Counted from the first letter of the stretch, positions 50,772 through 59,703 are shown. The stretch: 64,000 nucleotides of DNA from CAZDFU01 sp964504985 (GCA_964504985.1 CAZDFU010000003.1:1-64000), one strand, 5' to 3'. The notes: generated by a model from the letters alone, not told the origin. Numbers and translations are program-made.

Positions 50772-51791
50772 TTAGGGGAGTTTTAAGATCACTTCTGCTA
50801 ACTTTCTGCTGTTATGTCTGAATAGATGCTCCCTGATATGATATATAGCCAGGTGTTCCTTAATTATTTTTGTATGCGGGGCAACTTTCTGGCATTCTTC
50901 CAGATCAATTTCCACAGGCTGCTGTTTATCTTTTTTATAAACTTTTAAAACTTCTTTATCCAAGCCATTGCTGTTTGCCAGCACATAATTTATATGTTTA
51001 CCTTCCCCTAAATAATAAATAAAGGCTTTAAGGTAATCTGAGGCTTTAAAGTTATCTGTTTCCCCCATTTTAGTCATCAGATTTAAAACTAAATATACTT
51101 TTGCCTTAGATTGTTCTATAGCTTCTTTAATACCGCTGACTAAAAGGTGTGGCAGGACTGAGGTATATAAGTCTCCTGCTGAGAAAATAACTTTATCTGC
51201 TTCAAGTATGGCAGAAATTGCTTCTGGATTTGGGTCAGCAGCAGTTTCAAAATAAATCCTTGAGATTTTTTGTTTAGGGTTATAATCCTTTTTTTGGGCT
51301 CTTAAATCTATATTAGATTCACCATTAAGCTCTTTGCCTCCCTCAAGTTTGGCCATCAAATTTAATTCAGAAATACTGACAGGATAAACTCTAGCTTTTA
51401 TTCTAAAAAGCAGCCTTTCAGCTTCAACAGCCCTGTCAGGGCCTTTATAAATATGCTCCAGTCTTGCTGCTATCAAATTCCCTAAAGCATGTCCTTTTAG
51501 AGGACTTCTCATATTATCCATCCTGTCATCAAAAAGTTTTTGGGCAACCTGACGCTGTTTGGGGTCCCCCATCAGGGCCAATAGGCACTGCCTGATATCC
51601 CCAGGGGGTAAAACACCAAGCTCTGTTCTTAATCTGCCAGAAGATCCTCCAGAGTCCCAGGTTCCTACAACAGCAGTAATAAGTTCTGGTTTGTTTAGTT
51701 CAACCAAACCTCTAAGAAGTGAAAAGTGGCCAGTTCCTCCACCCAGGGTGACAATTTTTTGGGCAAAAGGATGCTTTGTATTTGCTGCCAT
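50772..51791 (-). CDS. yvcK: YvcK/CofD-like gluconeogenesis factor
   Basis: 339 residues. KIVTLGGGTGHFSLLRGL, TVVGTWDSGGSSGRLR-like sequence, LGVLPPGDIRQCLLAL, ARLEHIYKGPDRAVEAE and FSAGDLYTSVLPHLLV-type motifs are those of YvcK, a UDP-sugar-binding protein for carbon flow to the wall. I start at ATG 51791. The longer open frame to 51929 runs through the opposite strand of a tRNA. TATAAT lies seven bases before this ATG. Confidence 0.92.
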   Translation of the reverse strand: MAANTKHPFAQKIVTLGGGTGHFSLLRGLVELNKPELITAVVGTWDSGGSSGRLRTELGVLPPGDIRQCLLALMGDPKQRQVAQKLFDDRMDNMRSPLKGHALGNLIAARLEHIYKGPDRAVEAERLLFRIKARVYPVSISELNLMAKLEGGKELNGESNIDLRAQKKDYNPKQKISRIYFETAADPNPEAISAILEADKVIFSAGDLYTSVLPHLLVSGIKEAIEQSKAKVYLVLNLMTKMGETDNFKASDYLKAFIYYLGEGKHINYVLANSNGLDKEVLKVYKKDKQQPVEIDLEECQKVAPHTKIIKEHLAIYHIREHLFRHNSRKLAEVILKLP

Positions 51792-51840
51792 TTGAAGAAT
51801 TATATCACTTTTTCTGCTAAAATATGCTTGGGTCAAAAAT

Positions 51841-51924
51841 GCCCCGATGCTGGAACTGGTAGACAGGCTGGCCTCAGAAGCTAGTGCCAGAAATGGCGTG
51901 GGAGTTCGAATCTCCCTTGGGGCA
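51841..51924 (+). tRNA. tRNA-Leu(CAG)
   Basis: 84 nt class II tRNA. GCCCCGA pairs with TTGGGGC, the anticodon arm is CTGGC-CTCAGAA-GCTAG with anticodon CAG, and the long variable arm and GGGAG/CTCCC T stem are present. It is followed by CCC, not CCA. Confidence 0.95.
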
Positions 51925-51967
51925 CCCAATTTTAACTAATCAACCTCAGAACTATCCTTAAATTAAA

Positions 51968-51983
51968 TGTAAGTAGGCTTACA
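51968..51983. promoter_or_regulatory. CRP/FNR-type operator upstream of the membrane GT2 gene
   Basis: TGTAAGTAGGCTTACA, a perfect TGTAA-N6-TTACA inverted repeat. The same form (TGTAATGATTCTTACA) lies at 54392-54407. The distance to the conserved downstream block is identical at both promoters. The CRP/FNR-family gene at 53661 is the obvious candidate regulator. Confidence 0.75.
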
Positions 51984-51997
51984 AACTTTTTGTAACT

Positions 51998-52033
51998 TAT
52001 CTGACAGAAGGTATCAGCCAAAAAAGGTATCCT
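51998..52033 (+). promoter_or_regulatory. Conserved promoter block of the membrane GT2 gene
   Basis: TATCTGACAGAAG at 51998-52010 and TATCCT at 52028-52033, spaced exactly as at 54422-54457. The -10-like TATCCT ends six bases before the ATG at 52040, so the message should be leaderless with the operator centred near -61. Confidence 0.6.
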
Positions 52034-52039
52034 TTGTGG

Positions 52040-53701
52040 ATGAATAATTATAGGATAGAACAGATTCCTGTCATGGGTAAAGAAGATAAAATTACCTACC
52101 TATATTTAGTCCTTGGGGGGATGGTTATTACTTCCATTTTTGCAGTCTGGTGGTTTATGCCTTCTCATCTTCCCCATAATTTTAGCGGTGTTTTTCATCT
52201 GGTAGATATTATGCTTTTTGTGATGCTGAGTTTTATTGTCTGGCATCAGATAATTATGGAAGTTTTAGCCTGGTATATCTCTTTAAATATGAAAACTCCC
52301 AAACCTACCTTTGCCCCTCCAGGTTTTAAAGTGGCTTTAATGACTGCTTTTGTGCCTGGAAAAGAATCTTATGAAATACTGACAAAAAGTTTAAGAGCTA
52401 TGAAAGAGGTAGATTACCCTCATGACACCTGGCTTTTGGATGAGGGCAATGATCCCCAAGCCAAACTTATATGTAATTTATTAGGAGTAAAACATTTCTC
52501 CAGGTTTGGTATAGAAAAATATAACCAACCAGAAGGAAGATTTAAAGCTAAAACCAAAGGTGGAAATTATAATGCCTGGTTTGATATTTATGCCAAACAT
52601 TATGATATTGTAGCCCAGCATGATGTAGATTTTGTGCCTATTAAAGGGTTTTTAACTAAAACTTTAGGATATTTTAAGGATCCTCAGGTGGCTTTTGTAG
52701 GATCTCCGCAAATTTATGGTAACCAGGAGCAGTCCTGGATTGTAAGAGGCGCAGCTGAACAGGCTTTTAGTTTTTATGGTCCTATTCAAAAAGGCTTATT
52801 TGGAGCTGATATGCAGCTTTTTATTGGTGCCAACCATATTGTTAGGGTTAAAGCACATGATGATATTGGTGGCTACTCCGGGCATATTGTAGAAGATCAT
52901 TTAACAGGTATGAAGATGTATGTTAGAAGGTGGAAAAGTGTTTATGTACCTGAAATACTGGCTGTAGGAGAAGGGCCTGCTAGTTGGGGAGCTTACTTTA
53001 GTCAACAAATGAGATGGGCTTATGGTTTAATTGATATTTTACTAAGGCATAGCCCTAAGTATTTACCTTTGATGAGGTTTAAACATGCTTTTAATTACTT
53101 CATGCTTCAGCAGCACTATTTTCATGGATTGGCTCAGGGTATTGGTGTAGTACTGATCCTTCTATACTTTTTCTGGGGTATTCAGGCAACTTCAATGGAA
53201 TTAACAGAGCTGATTTTGTTATATATGCCTGTGCTGATTATCCAGATTTTTGTGTTTTATTTTCTGCAGAAATTTTATATATACCCATCTAATGAGGCAG
53301 GTTGGTTAGGTAAAAGTAAATTGTTAAATTTGGCAGTGTGGCCAATATACCTGGTGGCGTTTCTATCTGTTATTATGAAAAAACCCTTAACTTATAAAGT
53401 TACACCAAAAGGCAGCATAGAAAAAGAAATGCCCTCATTTAAACCTTTTATACCTCATTTTATCTTGGGGACTTTGACTTCTGTGGGTATCGCTGTATCC
53501 TTTTTTACCCATTATCAGGCACCTCAGATATTCTTTTTTGCTTTCCTAAATTCTGCAGCTATGTACTTTTTTGTTGCAATGGTATTAATACAAAGGCTGC
53601 AGGCAATGTATCAGGATAATATTTATGCTTTTCTTAAGGGTTTGAAGGAAAGTTGGGGGGTCAGAACACATGCGGATGGTGTTGCTGCTGTTTGGAGATA
53701 G
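52040..53701 (+). CDS. Processive membrane glycosyltransferase (cellulose-synthase-like GT2)
   Basis: About 553 residues. Two N-terminal membrane helices are followed by a GT2 core with DEGNDPQAK, the DxD-like QHDVDFVP, the catalytic Asp in IVEDHLTGM and the processivity motif QQMRWA. Four or more C-terminal membrane helices complete it. It resembles BcsA/hyaluronan-synthase-type polymerases that extrude polysaccharide, but lacks a PilZ domain. I prefer the ATG at 52040 to the TTG at 52034. It converges on and overlaps the regulator gene by 41 bases. Confidence 0.9.
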   Translation: MNNYRIEQIPVMGKEDKITYLYLVLGGMVITSIFAVWWFMPSHLPHNFSGVFHLVDIMLFVMLSFIVWHQIIMEVLAWYISLNMKTPKPTFAPPGFKVALMTAFVPGKESYEILTKSLRAMKEVDYPHDTWLLDEGNDPQAKLICNLLGVKHFSRFGIEKYNQPEGRFKAKTKGGNYNAWFDIYAKHYDIVAQHDVDFVPIKGFLTKTLGYFKDPQVAFVGSPQIYGNQEQSWIVRGAAEQAFSFYGPIQKGLFGADMQLFIGANHIVRVKAHDDIGGYSGHIVEDHLTGMKMYVRRWKSVYVPEILAVGEGPASWGAYFSQQMRWAYGLIDILLRHSPKYLPLMRFKHAFNYFMLQQHYFHGLAQGIGVVLILLYFFWGIQATSMELTELILLYMPVLIIQIFVFYFLQKFYIYPSNEAGWLGKSKLLNLAVWPIYLVAFLSVIMKKPLTYKVTPKGSIEKEMPSFKPFIPHFILGTLTSVGIAVSFFTHYQAPQIFFFAFLNSAAMYFFVAMVLIQRLQAMYQDNIYAFLKGLKESWGVRTHADGVAAVWR

Positions 53702-54347
53702 CTGCTTCCTGCTCTAATTTTTCCAAATTACTGATCACTAAAAACGGGCGTTTGCTGTAAATAATCTTCCCTTTTTCAAACTCTTTTATTATCAAACTGG
53801 TAGTTTCCCGGGTTAACCCAGCCAGGGTGGCAATAATTTGGTGGGTCAAAGGCAAATCAATAACTATTTCACCATTCTCCTGCTTTTTGCCAAAGCGTTT
53901 GGCAGCAATTACCAATACTATGGCTACTTTGTTATATGAATTGCCAAACATCAAAGACTCCATTACCCCCAGGAGTCCATCTAAACCAATCAGGATTCTT
54001 CTGGTTAATTCAAATAGTACTTCTGGCTCCTGGCGGACAAACTCCACTAAGGCTTCTTTGGGGGCCTTTAAAAGTTCAATTTTTGTCAGGGCTTCAAAAT
54101 AATAAGTATTTTGGGTTTCTCCAATAGCCCACATCATGGAAAAATAAGAACCTGGTTTAAAAATATTTAAAGTTAATTCCTGGCCTGTTGCAGAAACAGT
54201 ATAAAGTCTGGCATAGCCTTCTTTAAGGTAAAAGACTCCGGGAGGGATATCATCAGCGCGGACAATAATCTCCTTTTTGTTGTAGATCCGTTTGGTATCA
54301 AACTTGTTAAAGAAATGCTCGATTTTCTCACCAAAGGAATTTTGCAC
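53661..54347 (-). CDS. CRP/FNR-family transcription regulator
   Basis: 228 residues from a GTG start. A cyclic-nucleotide-binding-type beta roll (VFYLKEGYARLYTVSATGQELTLNIFKPGSYF) leads through a long dimer helix to a winged helix (LTHQIIATLAGLTRETTSLIIKEF). The RET of the recognition helix matches CRP, whose Arg and Glu contact TGTGA half-sites. No cysteine cluster for an iron-sulfur centre is seen, and the ligand is unknown. It is divergent from the large surface protein gene, with the 54392 operator between them. Confidence 0.92.
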   Translation of the reverse strand: MQNSFGEKIEHFFNKFDTKRIYNKKEIIVRADDIPPGVFYLKEGYARLYTVSATGQELTLNIFKPGSYFSMMWAIGETQNTYYFEALTKIELLKAPKEALVEFVRQEPEVLFELTRRILIGLDGLLGVMESLMFGNSYNKVAIVLVIAAKRFGKKQENGEIVIDLPLTHQIIATLAGLTRETTSLIIKEFEKGKIIYSKRPFLVISNLEKLEQEAAISKQQQHHPHVF

Positions 54348-54391
54348 ATGTTAATTTTACCACAAAACAAAAAGTCCTGTTACGCACTATT

Positions 54392-54407
54392 TGTAATGAT
54401 TCTTACA
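54392..54407. promoter_or_regulatory. CRP/FNR-type operator between the regulator and the surface protein gene
   Basis: TGTAATGATTCTTACA, an inverted repeat TGTAA-N6-TTACA. Its centre is 25.5 bases from CTGACA and 52.5 bases from TATTCT, exactly as at 51968-51983. It lies in the divergent region and so could also control the regulator's own gene. Confidence 0.75.
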
Positions 54408-54421
54408 GTTTTTCTGCAATA

Positions 54422-54457
54422 TATCTGACAGAAGTTTTAGCCCGAAAGGGATATTCT
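54422..54457 (+). promoter_or_regulatory. Conserved promoter block of the surface protein gene
   Basis: TATCTGACAGAAG (54422-54434) and TATTCT (54452-54457), identical in spacing to the block at 51998-52033. Unlike the GT2 gene, this gene has a short leader and a Shine-Dalgarno sequence. Confidence 0.6.
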
Positions 54458-54490
54458 AAACATGTTCTGAAAAATATGTACAAAGGAAAA

Positions 54491-57400
54491 ATGAAAAAAA
54501 TATTTCAAAAACTAATATACATTTTTGCTGCAGCCTTAATTGTTTTTTACCAGGTTGCGCCTATTGGTTTCTCCCTCAGTACAGTTTTGGCAAAAGATGG
54601 CGAGGAAGAAGTTGCTTCTGAAAATAAAACTGATAACTCAGGTTCCAGTTCAAATGGAGATTCTCAGCCTGAAAGTAATTCATCCGGATCAGGTTCATCT
54701 GGGTCTGGTTCATCTGGCAGTTCTGGGTCTGGCAGCGGATCTTCCGAACCCGCTCCCCAACCTGCAACAACAGAACCTGTACCTGTTGCCACTAATAATG
54801 AAGCCGTTCAACAGGAAACTGCACCAGTAAATATTGTTCAAGAGCAAACCGCACCAGTTAATGCTGTGGAAGTACCGGAAATAATTGCTCCTGTGGTACC
54901 TGTAACAAATGAGGTTGAGGATGTGAAAAACGGCGGGGTTATTAAAGATGCACCTGGTGATACAGTGAGGCCAACAGATCCAGTGGTAACAACAGAGGCT
55001 CAAGCAGGAGCTCTGGCCCCAGAGACTGCACCGCAAGATCCCATCCCTGCCCAGGCAGACACTTTAGTTGAACCTGTAGAACCCGCCGTAGAAACAGTTA
55101 CTTCTGCAGTAAACACCATAACCGGGCCAGTAGAAACAAGCATTAATACAACATCTGTGAGCAGCCCAACAAGCATTGCTGGTGTAGTTGATCAGGTAAA
55201 TGGTTTTCCGTCTGCTTATCAAGACAAATTAGGCATAGCTGTTATCCCCTGCCTTGATGGATCAGACCCTAATTGTGTCTTGCCAGGAGCAGGTGAAGAA
55301 GAAGGGTTTGATCCTTCCCAACCAACTGCTTTAGGTACTAACTTTCCATCAGAATTTTTCTACTGGATTGCAGAATCTGAACCATTAACTACTCCAAATG
55401 GAGGTAAAACTTTTATCAGGACAGCTTTAGAAGGAGCCTTCCTGAATGAAGAACCAATCTCAACAGATCAGATGGTCTTTGGCAGAATCAGAGTAACAGG
55501 CACAGGTTTAGAACCAAACTCTACCTACATTGTCACCCATCCTTATGGAATTGATACTTACAAAACAAATGATGTAGGTATTATTGCAAGAGGAGAAGGA
55601 ACAGAAGATATTGGTTGTGAGGTCAAGCCTTGTGACTTTACTAAAGCATTAGATAGCAGAATCTTTGATGGGTTCCTACAAATGTCTGAAGGTGCACCAG
55701 TTGGTTATCTCGGTGATGCAGCAACAGCAGCAGAAGTAACAGGAAGTCCTTTAGGCCAAAATTCTTATAGAATTGAAGGCCCAGGTTTACCATTAGGAGG
55801 TTTGTTTACCAACCTTTTCACTGTAGCAGGTAAATTACTTTCTGGCCTTATTACCCCAATTTCTGTGGAAATCCCAGCTAACCAGCCAGCTCCTGTTAAT
55901 GAGCAAAATGGAGCGGCGGGTCCAATTGATGATTCAAATGGGTTTCCTGCATCTTACCAGGATCTTTTGGGTACAACTGTTATCCCCTGCCTTGATGGAT
56001 CAGACCCTAATTGTGTCTTGCCAGGAGCAGGTGAAGAAGAAGGGTTTGATCCTTCCCAACCAACTGCTTTAGGTACTAACTTTCCATCAGAATTTTTCTA
56101 CTGGATTGCAGAATCTGAACCATTAACTACTCCAAATGGAGGTAAAACTTTTATCAGGACAGCTTTAGAAGGAGCCTTCCTGAATGAAGAACCAATCTCA
56201 ACAGATCAGATGGTCTTTGGCAGAATCAGAGTAACAGGCACAGGTTTAGAACCAAACTCTACCTACATTGTCACCCATCCTTATGGAATTGATACTTACA
56301 AAACAAATGATGTAGGTATTATTGCAAGAGGAGAAGGAACAGAAGATATTGGTTGTGAGGTCAAGCCTTGTGACTTTACTAAAGCATTAGATAGCAGAAT
56401 CTTCCAGAGTTTACTGGAATGGGATGTCCCTCTGCTTAATGGTTATCTGGGTGATGCTATAACTCCACACACTGTTATGGGAAGCCCAACAGGAAACAAC
56501 TTCTTCAGAATAGAAGGACCAGGATTGCCTATTGGGGGACTATTAACTAACCTCTTTACAGTAGCAGGAAAATTAGCAGGAGCTATAGGAGGGGTAGTTG
56601 ATAATATTTTACCAACAGAAGAGCCTGTTATAGAGGAAGGAACAACTGCTGAGGAAGATATGGTAGAGCCAATTATGGATACAGACCCAGCAGATGAACT
56701 TATAGCAGAGGATCTACTTGTTGGAGGACCTACCGCTGAGGAGGGAACAGGAGAAGACCCAATTAATGAGGCTGAAGATACTCCTGATGCAGAAATTGAA
56801 ACTCCTGTGGCAACTGAGGATACAGTTAATGAACCCGTGGGGGAGGTAGTAGTTTCCCCTGCTAATGAAGATGAGCAAGAAACAAATGAAGAAGAGCAAG
56901 AATCAGAAGAAACAGAAGAACCAGAAGCACCAGTTACTGTTATTCCTGGAAATGAAGATGAGGTAGAAGATAATAATGGGACTAATACTGAGGAAGAGGT
57001 TATTCAAGAAGAGATTATTCAAACAGTAGAAACTATCCTTGCAGATCCACTTGACCAGCTTCTTAACACAAACAGCCAGGAAGAAGCATCAGAGCAAGTA
57101 ACTGCTTTTCTTCAACCAGCTATTGTTGAGGCAATAAATAACCAAGCAAACACAACTGAAGATAATACTGTTTTAGCAAGTAATAATTCCTCAGCTGCAC
57201 AAACAAACAACACCACATCTGAGTCTGCTGCCAGCTCAAATAATAATTCCAGCTCAGTATCAAATAATACTAGCAGTCAATCATCAAGCTCAGATAATAA
57301 CCAATCATCTGGTTCAACTAACCAGTCATCTGGCGGGATTGAGGCAGGACAAAAAACTAGTGCAGAGGAGGCAAAAACTGGAGAAGAAAATAAAACTCAG

Positions 57401-57610
57401 GTATTGTCAGTACAAATTTCCCAAACCGCAGAAGATAACTCATCTGAGATTTTTGAACAAGCTGAACAGCCTGAGCAACCAGAACAATCAGATTCAAGTG
57501 AAGTAACCTCAGAAGAAAAAGAAGCAGGGAAAAATCCTATAGGCATAGTTTTAGCTCTAACCGGCTTAGCTATCGCAGGAGGGTTTTTCTCCAGACGCTT
57601 TATTGTCTAA
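54491..57610 (+). CDS. Large secreted surface protein with two near-identical domains
   Basis: About 1039 residues from ATG 54491 (AAAGGAA upstream). A signal peptide (FAAALIVFYQVAPIGFSLSTVLA) is followed by a Ser/Gly linker and Pro/Thr/Val-rich spacer. Two copies of an about 215-residue domain follow, each with a CLDGSDPNCVLPG loop, FFYWIAESEPLTTPNGG, GRIRVTGTGLEPNSTYIVTHPYG and CEVKPCDF. Next come a long acidic Glu/Thr-rich region and a Ser/Asn-rich stalk. A C-terminal hydrophobic helix ending FFSRRFIV would anchor it in the membrane. No LPxTG motif. Probably displayed on the cell surface. Confidence 0.85.
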   Translation: MKKIFQKLIYIFAAALIVFYQVAPIGFSLSTVLAKDGEEEVASENKTDNSGSSSNGDSQPESNSSGSGSSGSGSSGSSGSGSGSSEPAPQPATTEPVPVATNNEAVQQETAPVNIVQEQTAPVNAVEVPEIIAPVVPVTNEVEDVKNGGVIKDAPGDTVRPTDPVVTTEAQAGALAPETAPQDPIPAQADTLVEPVEPAVETVTSAVNTITGPVETSINTTSVSSPTSIAGVVDQVNGFPSAYQDKLGIAVIPCLDGSDPNCVLPGAGEEEGFDPSQPTALGTNFPSEFFYWIAESEPLTTPNGGKTFIRTALEGAFLNEEPISTDQMVFGRIRVTGTGLEPNSTYIVTHPYGIDTYKTNDVGIIARGEGTEDIGCEVKPCDFTKALDSRIFDGFLQMSEGAPVGYLGDAATAAEVTGSPLGQNSYRIEGPGLPLGGLFTNLFTVAGKLLSGLITPISVEIPANQPAPVNEQNGAAGPIDDSNGFPASYQDLLGTTVIPCLDGSDPNCVLPGAGEEEGFDPSQPTALGTNFPSEFFYWIAESEPLTTPNGGKTFIRTALEGAFLNEEPISTDQMVFGRIRVTGTGLEPNSTYIVTHPYGIDTYKTNDVGIIARGEGTEDIGCEVKPCDFTKALDSRIFQSLLEWDVPLLNGYLGDAITPHTVMGSPTGNNFFRIEGPGLPIGGLLTNLFTVAGKLAGAIGGVVDNILPTEEPVIEEGTTAEEDMVEPIMDTDPADELIAEDLLVGGPTAEEGTGEDPINEAEDTPDAEIETPVATEDTVNEPVGEVVVSPANEDEQETNEEEQESEETEEPEAPVTVIPGNEDEVEDNNGTNTEEEVIQEEIIQTVETILADPLDQLLNTNSQEEASEQVTAFLQPAIVEAINNQANTTEDNTVLASNNSSAAQTNNTTSESAASSNNNSSSVSNNTSSQSSSSDNNQSSGSTNQSSGGIEAGQKTSAEEAKTGEENKTQVLSVQISQTAEDNSSEIFEQAEQPEQPEQSDSSEVTSEEKEAGKNPIGIVLALTGLAIAGGFFSRRFIV
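55239..55665 (+). repeat. Surface-protein domain duplication, copy 1
   Basis: These 427 bases read the same as 55977-56403 by eye, 738 bases downstream. The flanking parts of the two domains have diverged, so identity is confined to this core. Confidence 0.85.
55977..56403 (+). repeat. Surface-protein domain duplication, copy 2
   Basis: Second copy of 55239-55665. Identity starts at CTGTTATCCCC and ends at GCAGAATCTT. Confidence 0.85.
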
Positions 57611-57636
57611 GCAATAAGAAAGTAGATTGGTCTTTA

Positions 57637-57669
57637 AAAACTCCTCCCGGGAAACGGGGGAGTTTTTTT
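57637..57669 (+). terminator. Intrinsic terminator of the surface protein gene
   Basis: ACTCCTCCCG-ggaaa-CGGGGGAGT followed by seven Ts, 27 bases after the stop codon. Confidence 0.85.
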
Positions 57670-57773
57670 GGTTAAATATTAGTTTTTCCCAATGGTAATC
57701 TGCTGGGAATTTTGAATAGTTATGTTTTGTGAGGTTTAAAATTAAGAAGCCTTTAGGTATAATTAACAAATCA

Positions 57774-57857
57774 GCCGGGATGCTGGAATCGGTAGACAGG
57801 CTACCTTGAGGTGGTAGTGCCCGCAAGGGCGTGGAGGTTCAAGTCCTCTTCCCGGCA
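57774..57857 (+). tRNA. tRNA-Leu(GAG)
   Basis: 84 nt class II tRNA. GCCGGGA pairs with TCCCGGC, the anticodon arm is CTACC-TTGAGGT-GGTAG with anticodon GAG, and the variable arm is TGCCCGCAAGGGCGT. The discriminator is A and CCA is not encoded. TATAAT lies 9 bases upstream. Its last 19 bases overlap the 3' end of the recombinase gene on the other strand. Confidence 0.95.
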
Positions 57858-59365
57858 CACGAGCCGACCAAGTCGGTTTCAAATTGACGAATAGATTGAT
57901 ATATCGGGCTAATGTGGGTGTTGTCTAAGCTCTTATAGTCCCAAACCAGTCCGGAAGGGCTTATTGAACACATAAGCACACGAATCTGGCTAAGAGTAGA
58001 CATTTGATAAGTTTGAGGAAGATTTGCAAACTTCTCTTTCATAAACTTCACAATTGATTCAAGGTTATATTTTGCGAGGAGTGCATCATCTTTGGTAACT
58101 TGAACAGCAGCAATTTGATCTTCAATTAGCTTATTCTGTTCTTTGAAGATTTCATCCGAAAATACCCCACTTAAATTCTTCTGAATAAGTGCTTGGCGCA
58201 TTTCATAGAGTCTTTTTAGCTCACTATCTGCTTGCTCTTTTCTTTTTTGGAGTTGGGATACTCTTTGATAATAAATTCGTCTTAAAAGAGCTATAAAAGC
58301 ATCCAGTGCTTGTTTGGTAGGAGTAATAGTGGATAAGAATTGTAAAGCAGCATTATTGAGCTTGTAAGCCTGTATTGAAGGCATTTTACAGCCATGCTGA
58401 CATCGGTAATAAGCATATCTAGCTTTTTTTCCTTTACTCCATCCGCCAGTTAAGGGTTGTTTACATATTCCACATATAACCAGCCTTCGTAGAGGGAATT
58501 CAGTATTGTCTTTATTTCTTCTTGCCACAGGAACATGGAGATTGGTATTTCTGCCGTCTATTACCGCTTGTACGCGATAAAACATCTCTTCAGTAACCAT
58601 CGCCACATGTTGTCCTCTAACTTCCTCCGGATACCGTGTAGAAGTTAGTATGCCGATATAATATTTGTTTCTAAACATCACACTCAGAGCTTGTTTCCTG
58701 ATTATGTTTTCCTTGCCTTTATATCTTTGGGTTACACCCCATTCATTCATCAACTCTGCCATTTCCTGAAGAGTTTTGGTACCAGTTGCCATTAATTTCC
58801 AAGCCTCAACAACTTTATCCCAAGTTTTTGTATCTTTGACTATATAGCCACTTTCACTTTTATAGCCAAGTGGTGGTGTGCCACTGGTAAGTCCAGCTAA
58901 AAACCTAGCTCTTAGTCCATTTTTAGTACGTTCGCTTCTGATATCATTATCCATCTGAGCAAAACTGGCAAGCATAGTTTCTACAAACTTTTCTGTGGCA
59001 CTGTTTCCAGTAGGTTCAGAAGTAGATAAAAGTGCTATCTGGTATTCAGTAAGCTTTTTCTTAATTGCCAAAAAGTCTCCAACCTGACGTGAAAGTCTAT
59101 CTAATCGGTAAACAATCAACGCATCAATATTTTTCTTATTTCTCCTGCAAAACTCCATCATCTCAATAAGTACAGGTCTGCCAGTGATATTTTTGGCTGA
59201 TCGGCCTTCTTCTTTGAAGACTTGGATAATCTCAAGCCCTTTACGTTCTGCTTCTTGAGCACAGATTCTCTCCTGAGTTTCCAAAGAGAAGTTATCTACT
59301 TGTTCTTCTGTTGAAACTCGAAGATAAACAATTGCTTTTCTAGATTCTGATTTAATTAATGCCAT
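57839..59365 (-). CDS. Large serine recombinase (integrase)
   Basis: 508 residues. The resolvase domain has the catalytic Ser in LRVSTEEQVD and the Arg motif in VYRLDRLSR. The recombinase domain follows (GTPPLGYKSES...TLQEMAELMNEWGV), then a zinc ribbon (CGICKQPL...YRCQHGCK) and a coiled coil (residues about 350-415). Such enzymes integrate and excise mobile elements. Its stop codon lies inside tRNA-Leu(GAG), so the tRNA 3' end supplies the last codons, the mark of an attachment site. It follows the small gene at 59368 by two bases with AAGGA upstream. Confidence 0.93.
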   Translation of the reverse strand: MALIKSESRKAIVYLRVSTEEQVDNFSLETQERICAQEAERKGLEIIQVFKEEGRSAKNITGRPVLIEMMEFCRRNKKNIDALIVYRLDRLSRQVGDFLAIKKKLTEYQIALLSTSEPTGNSATEKFVETMLASFAQMDNDIRSERTKNGLRARFLAGLTSGTPPLGYKSESGYIVKDTKTWDKVVEAWKLMATGTKTLQEMAELMNEWGVTQRYKGKENIIRKQALSVMFRNKYYIGILTSTRYPEEVRGQHVAMVTEEMFYRVQAVIDGRNTNLHVPVARRNKDNTEFPLRRLVICGICKQPLTGGWSKGKKARYAYYRCQHGCKMPSIQAYKLNNAALQFLSTITPTKQALDAFIALLRRIYYQRVSQLQKRKEQADSELKRLYEMRQALIQKNLSGVFSDEIFKEQNKLIEDQIAAVQVTKDDALLAKYNLESIVKFMKEKFANLPQTYQMSTLSQIRVLMCSISPSGLVWDYKSLDNTHISPIYQSIRQFETDLVGSCAGKRT

Positions 59366-59367
59366 AT

Positions 59368-59703
59368 TTATCCTTCATGCAAAACTTCTTTTAATGTCAT
59401 GCCACCAAATACATCTCTTTCAAACTCATCAAGCCAGTTATTAGCTAAAAATTGAAACTCTGCGACTACACATTCAATTTGCTCATCAGATAATGTGTTA
59501 GCAGTTTCACCAAGTATTCTTCTGGTTTTGAGAATACTTGCTTCTTCTGTTTGGGTTGGAAGAATAGAGTTAAGAGCACTTTCTAGCGAGGCAAGAGGAT
59601 TAGTATTAATAGGCTCTGGAGAGACAATATTAGAATTAACTGTAGGAGTAGTTTGAAATCTAGTTTCGAGTGTAGGATAAAGTGGTAATCGTTGTGGTTC
59701 CAT
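59368..59703 (-). CDS. Small hypothetical protein ahead of the recombinase
   Basis: 111 residues. The N-terminus is Pro/Thr/Asn-rich and disordered, and the C-terminal half is helical and acidic (DEQIECVVAEFQFLANNWLDEFERDVFGGMTLKEVL). It is first in the recombinase operon, a position often held by accessory or directionality factors, but it has no recognisable DNA-binding motif. Confidence 0.65.
   Translation of the reverse strand: MEPQRLPLYPTLETRFQTTPTVNSNIVSPEPINTNPLASLESALNSILPTQTEEASILKTRRILGETANTLSDEQIECVVAEFQFLANNWLDEFERDVFGGMTLKEVLHEG

Noticed and set aside
51792..51929. N-terminal extension of yvcK
   Set aside because: The extra 46 codons are read from the opposite strand of tRNA-Leu(CAG) and have low-complexity, non-YvcK sequence. 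A -10 box seven bases before ATG 51791 supports the shorter form.
54491..57610. Sortase-anchored protein
   Set aside because: The C-terminus has a hydrophobic helix and basic tail, but no LPxTG-like motif before it.
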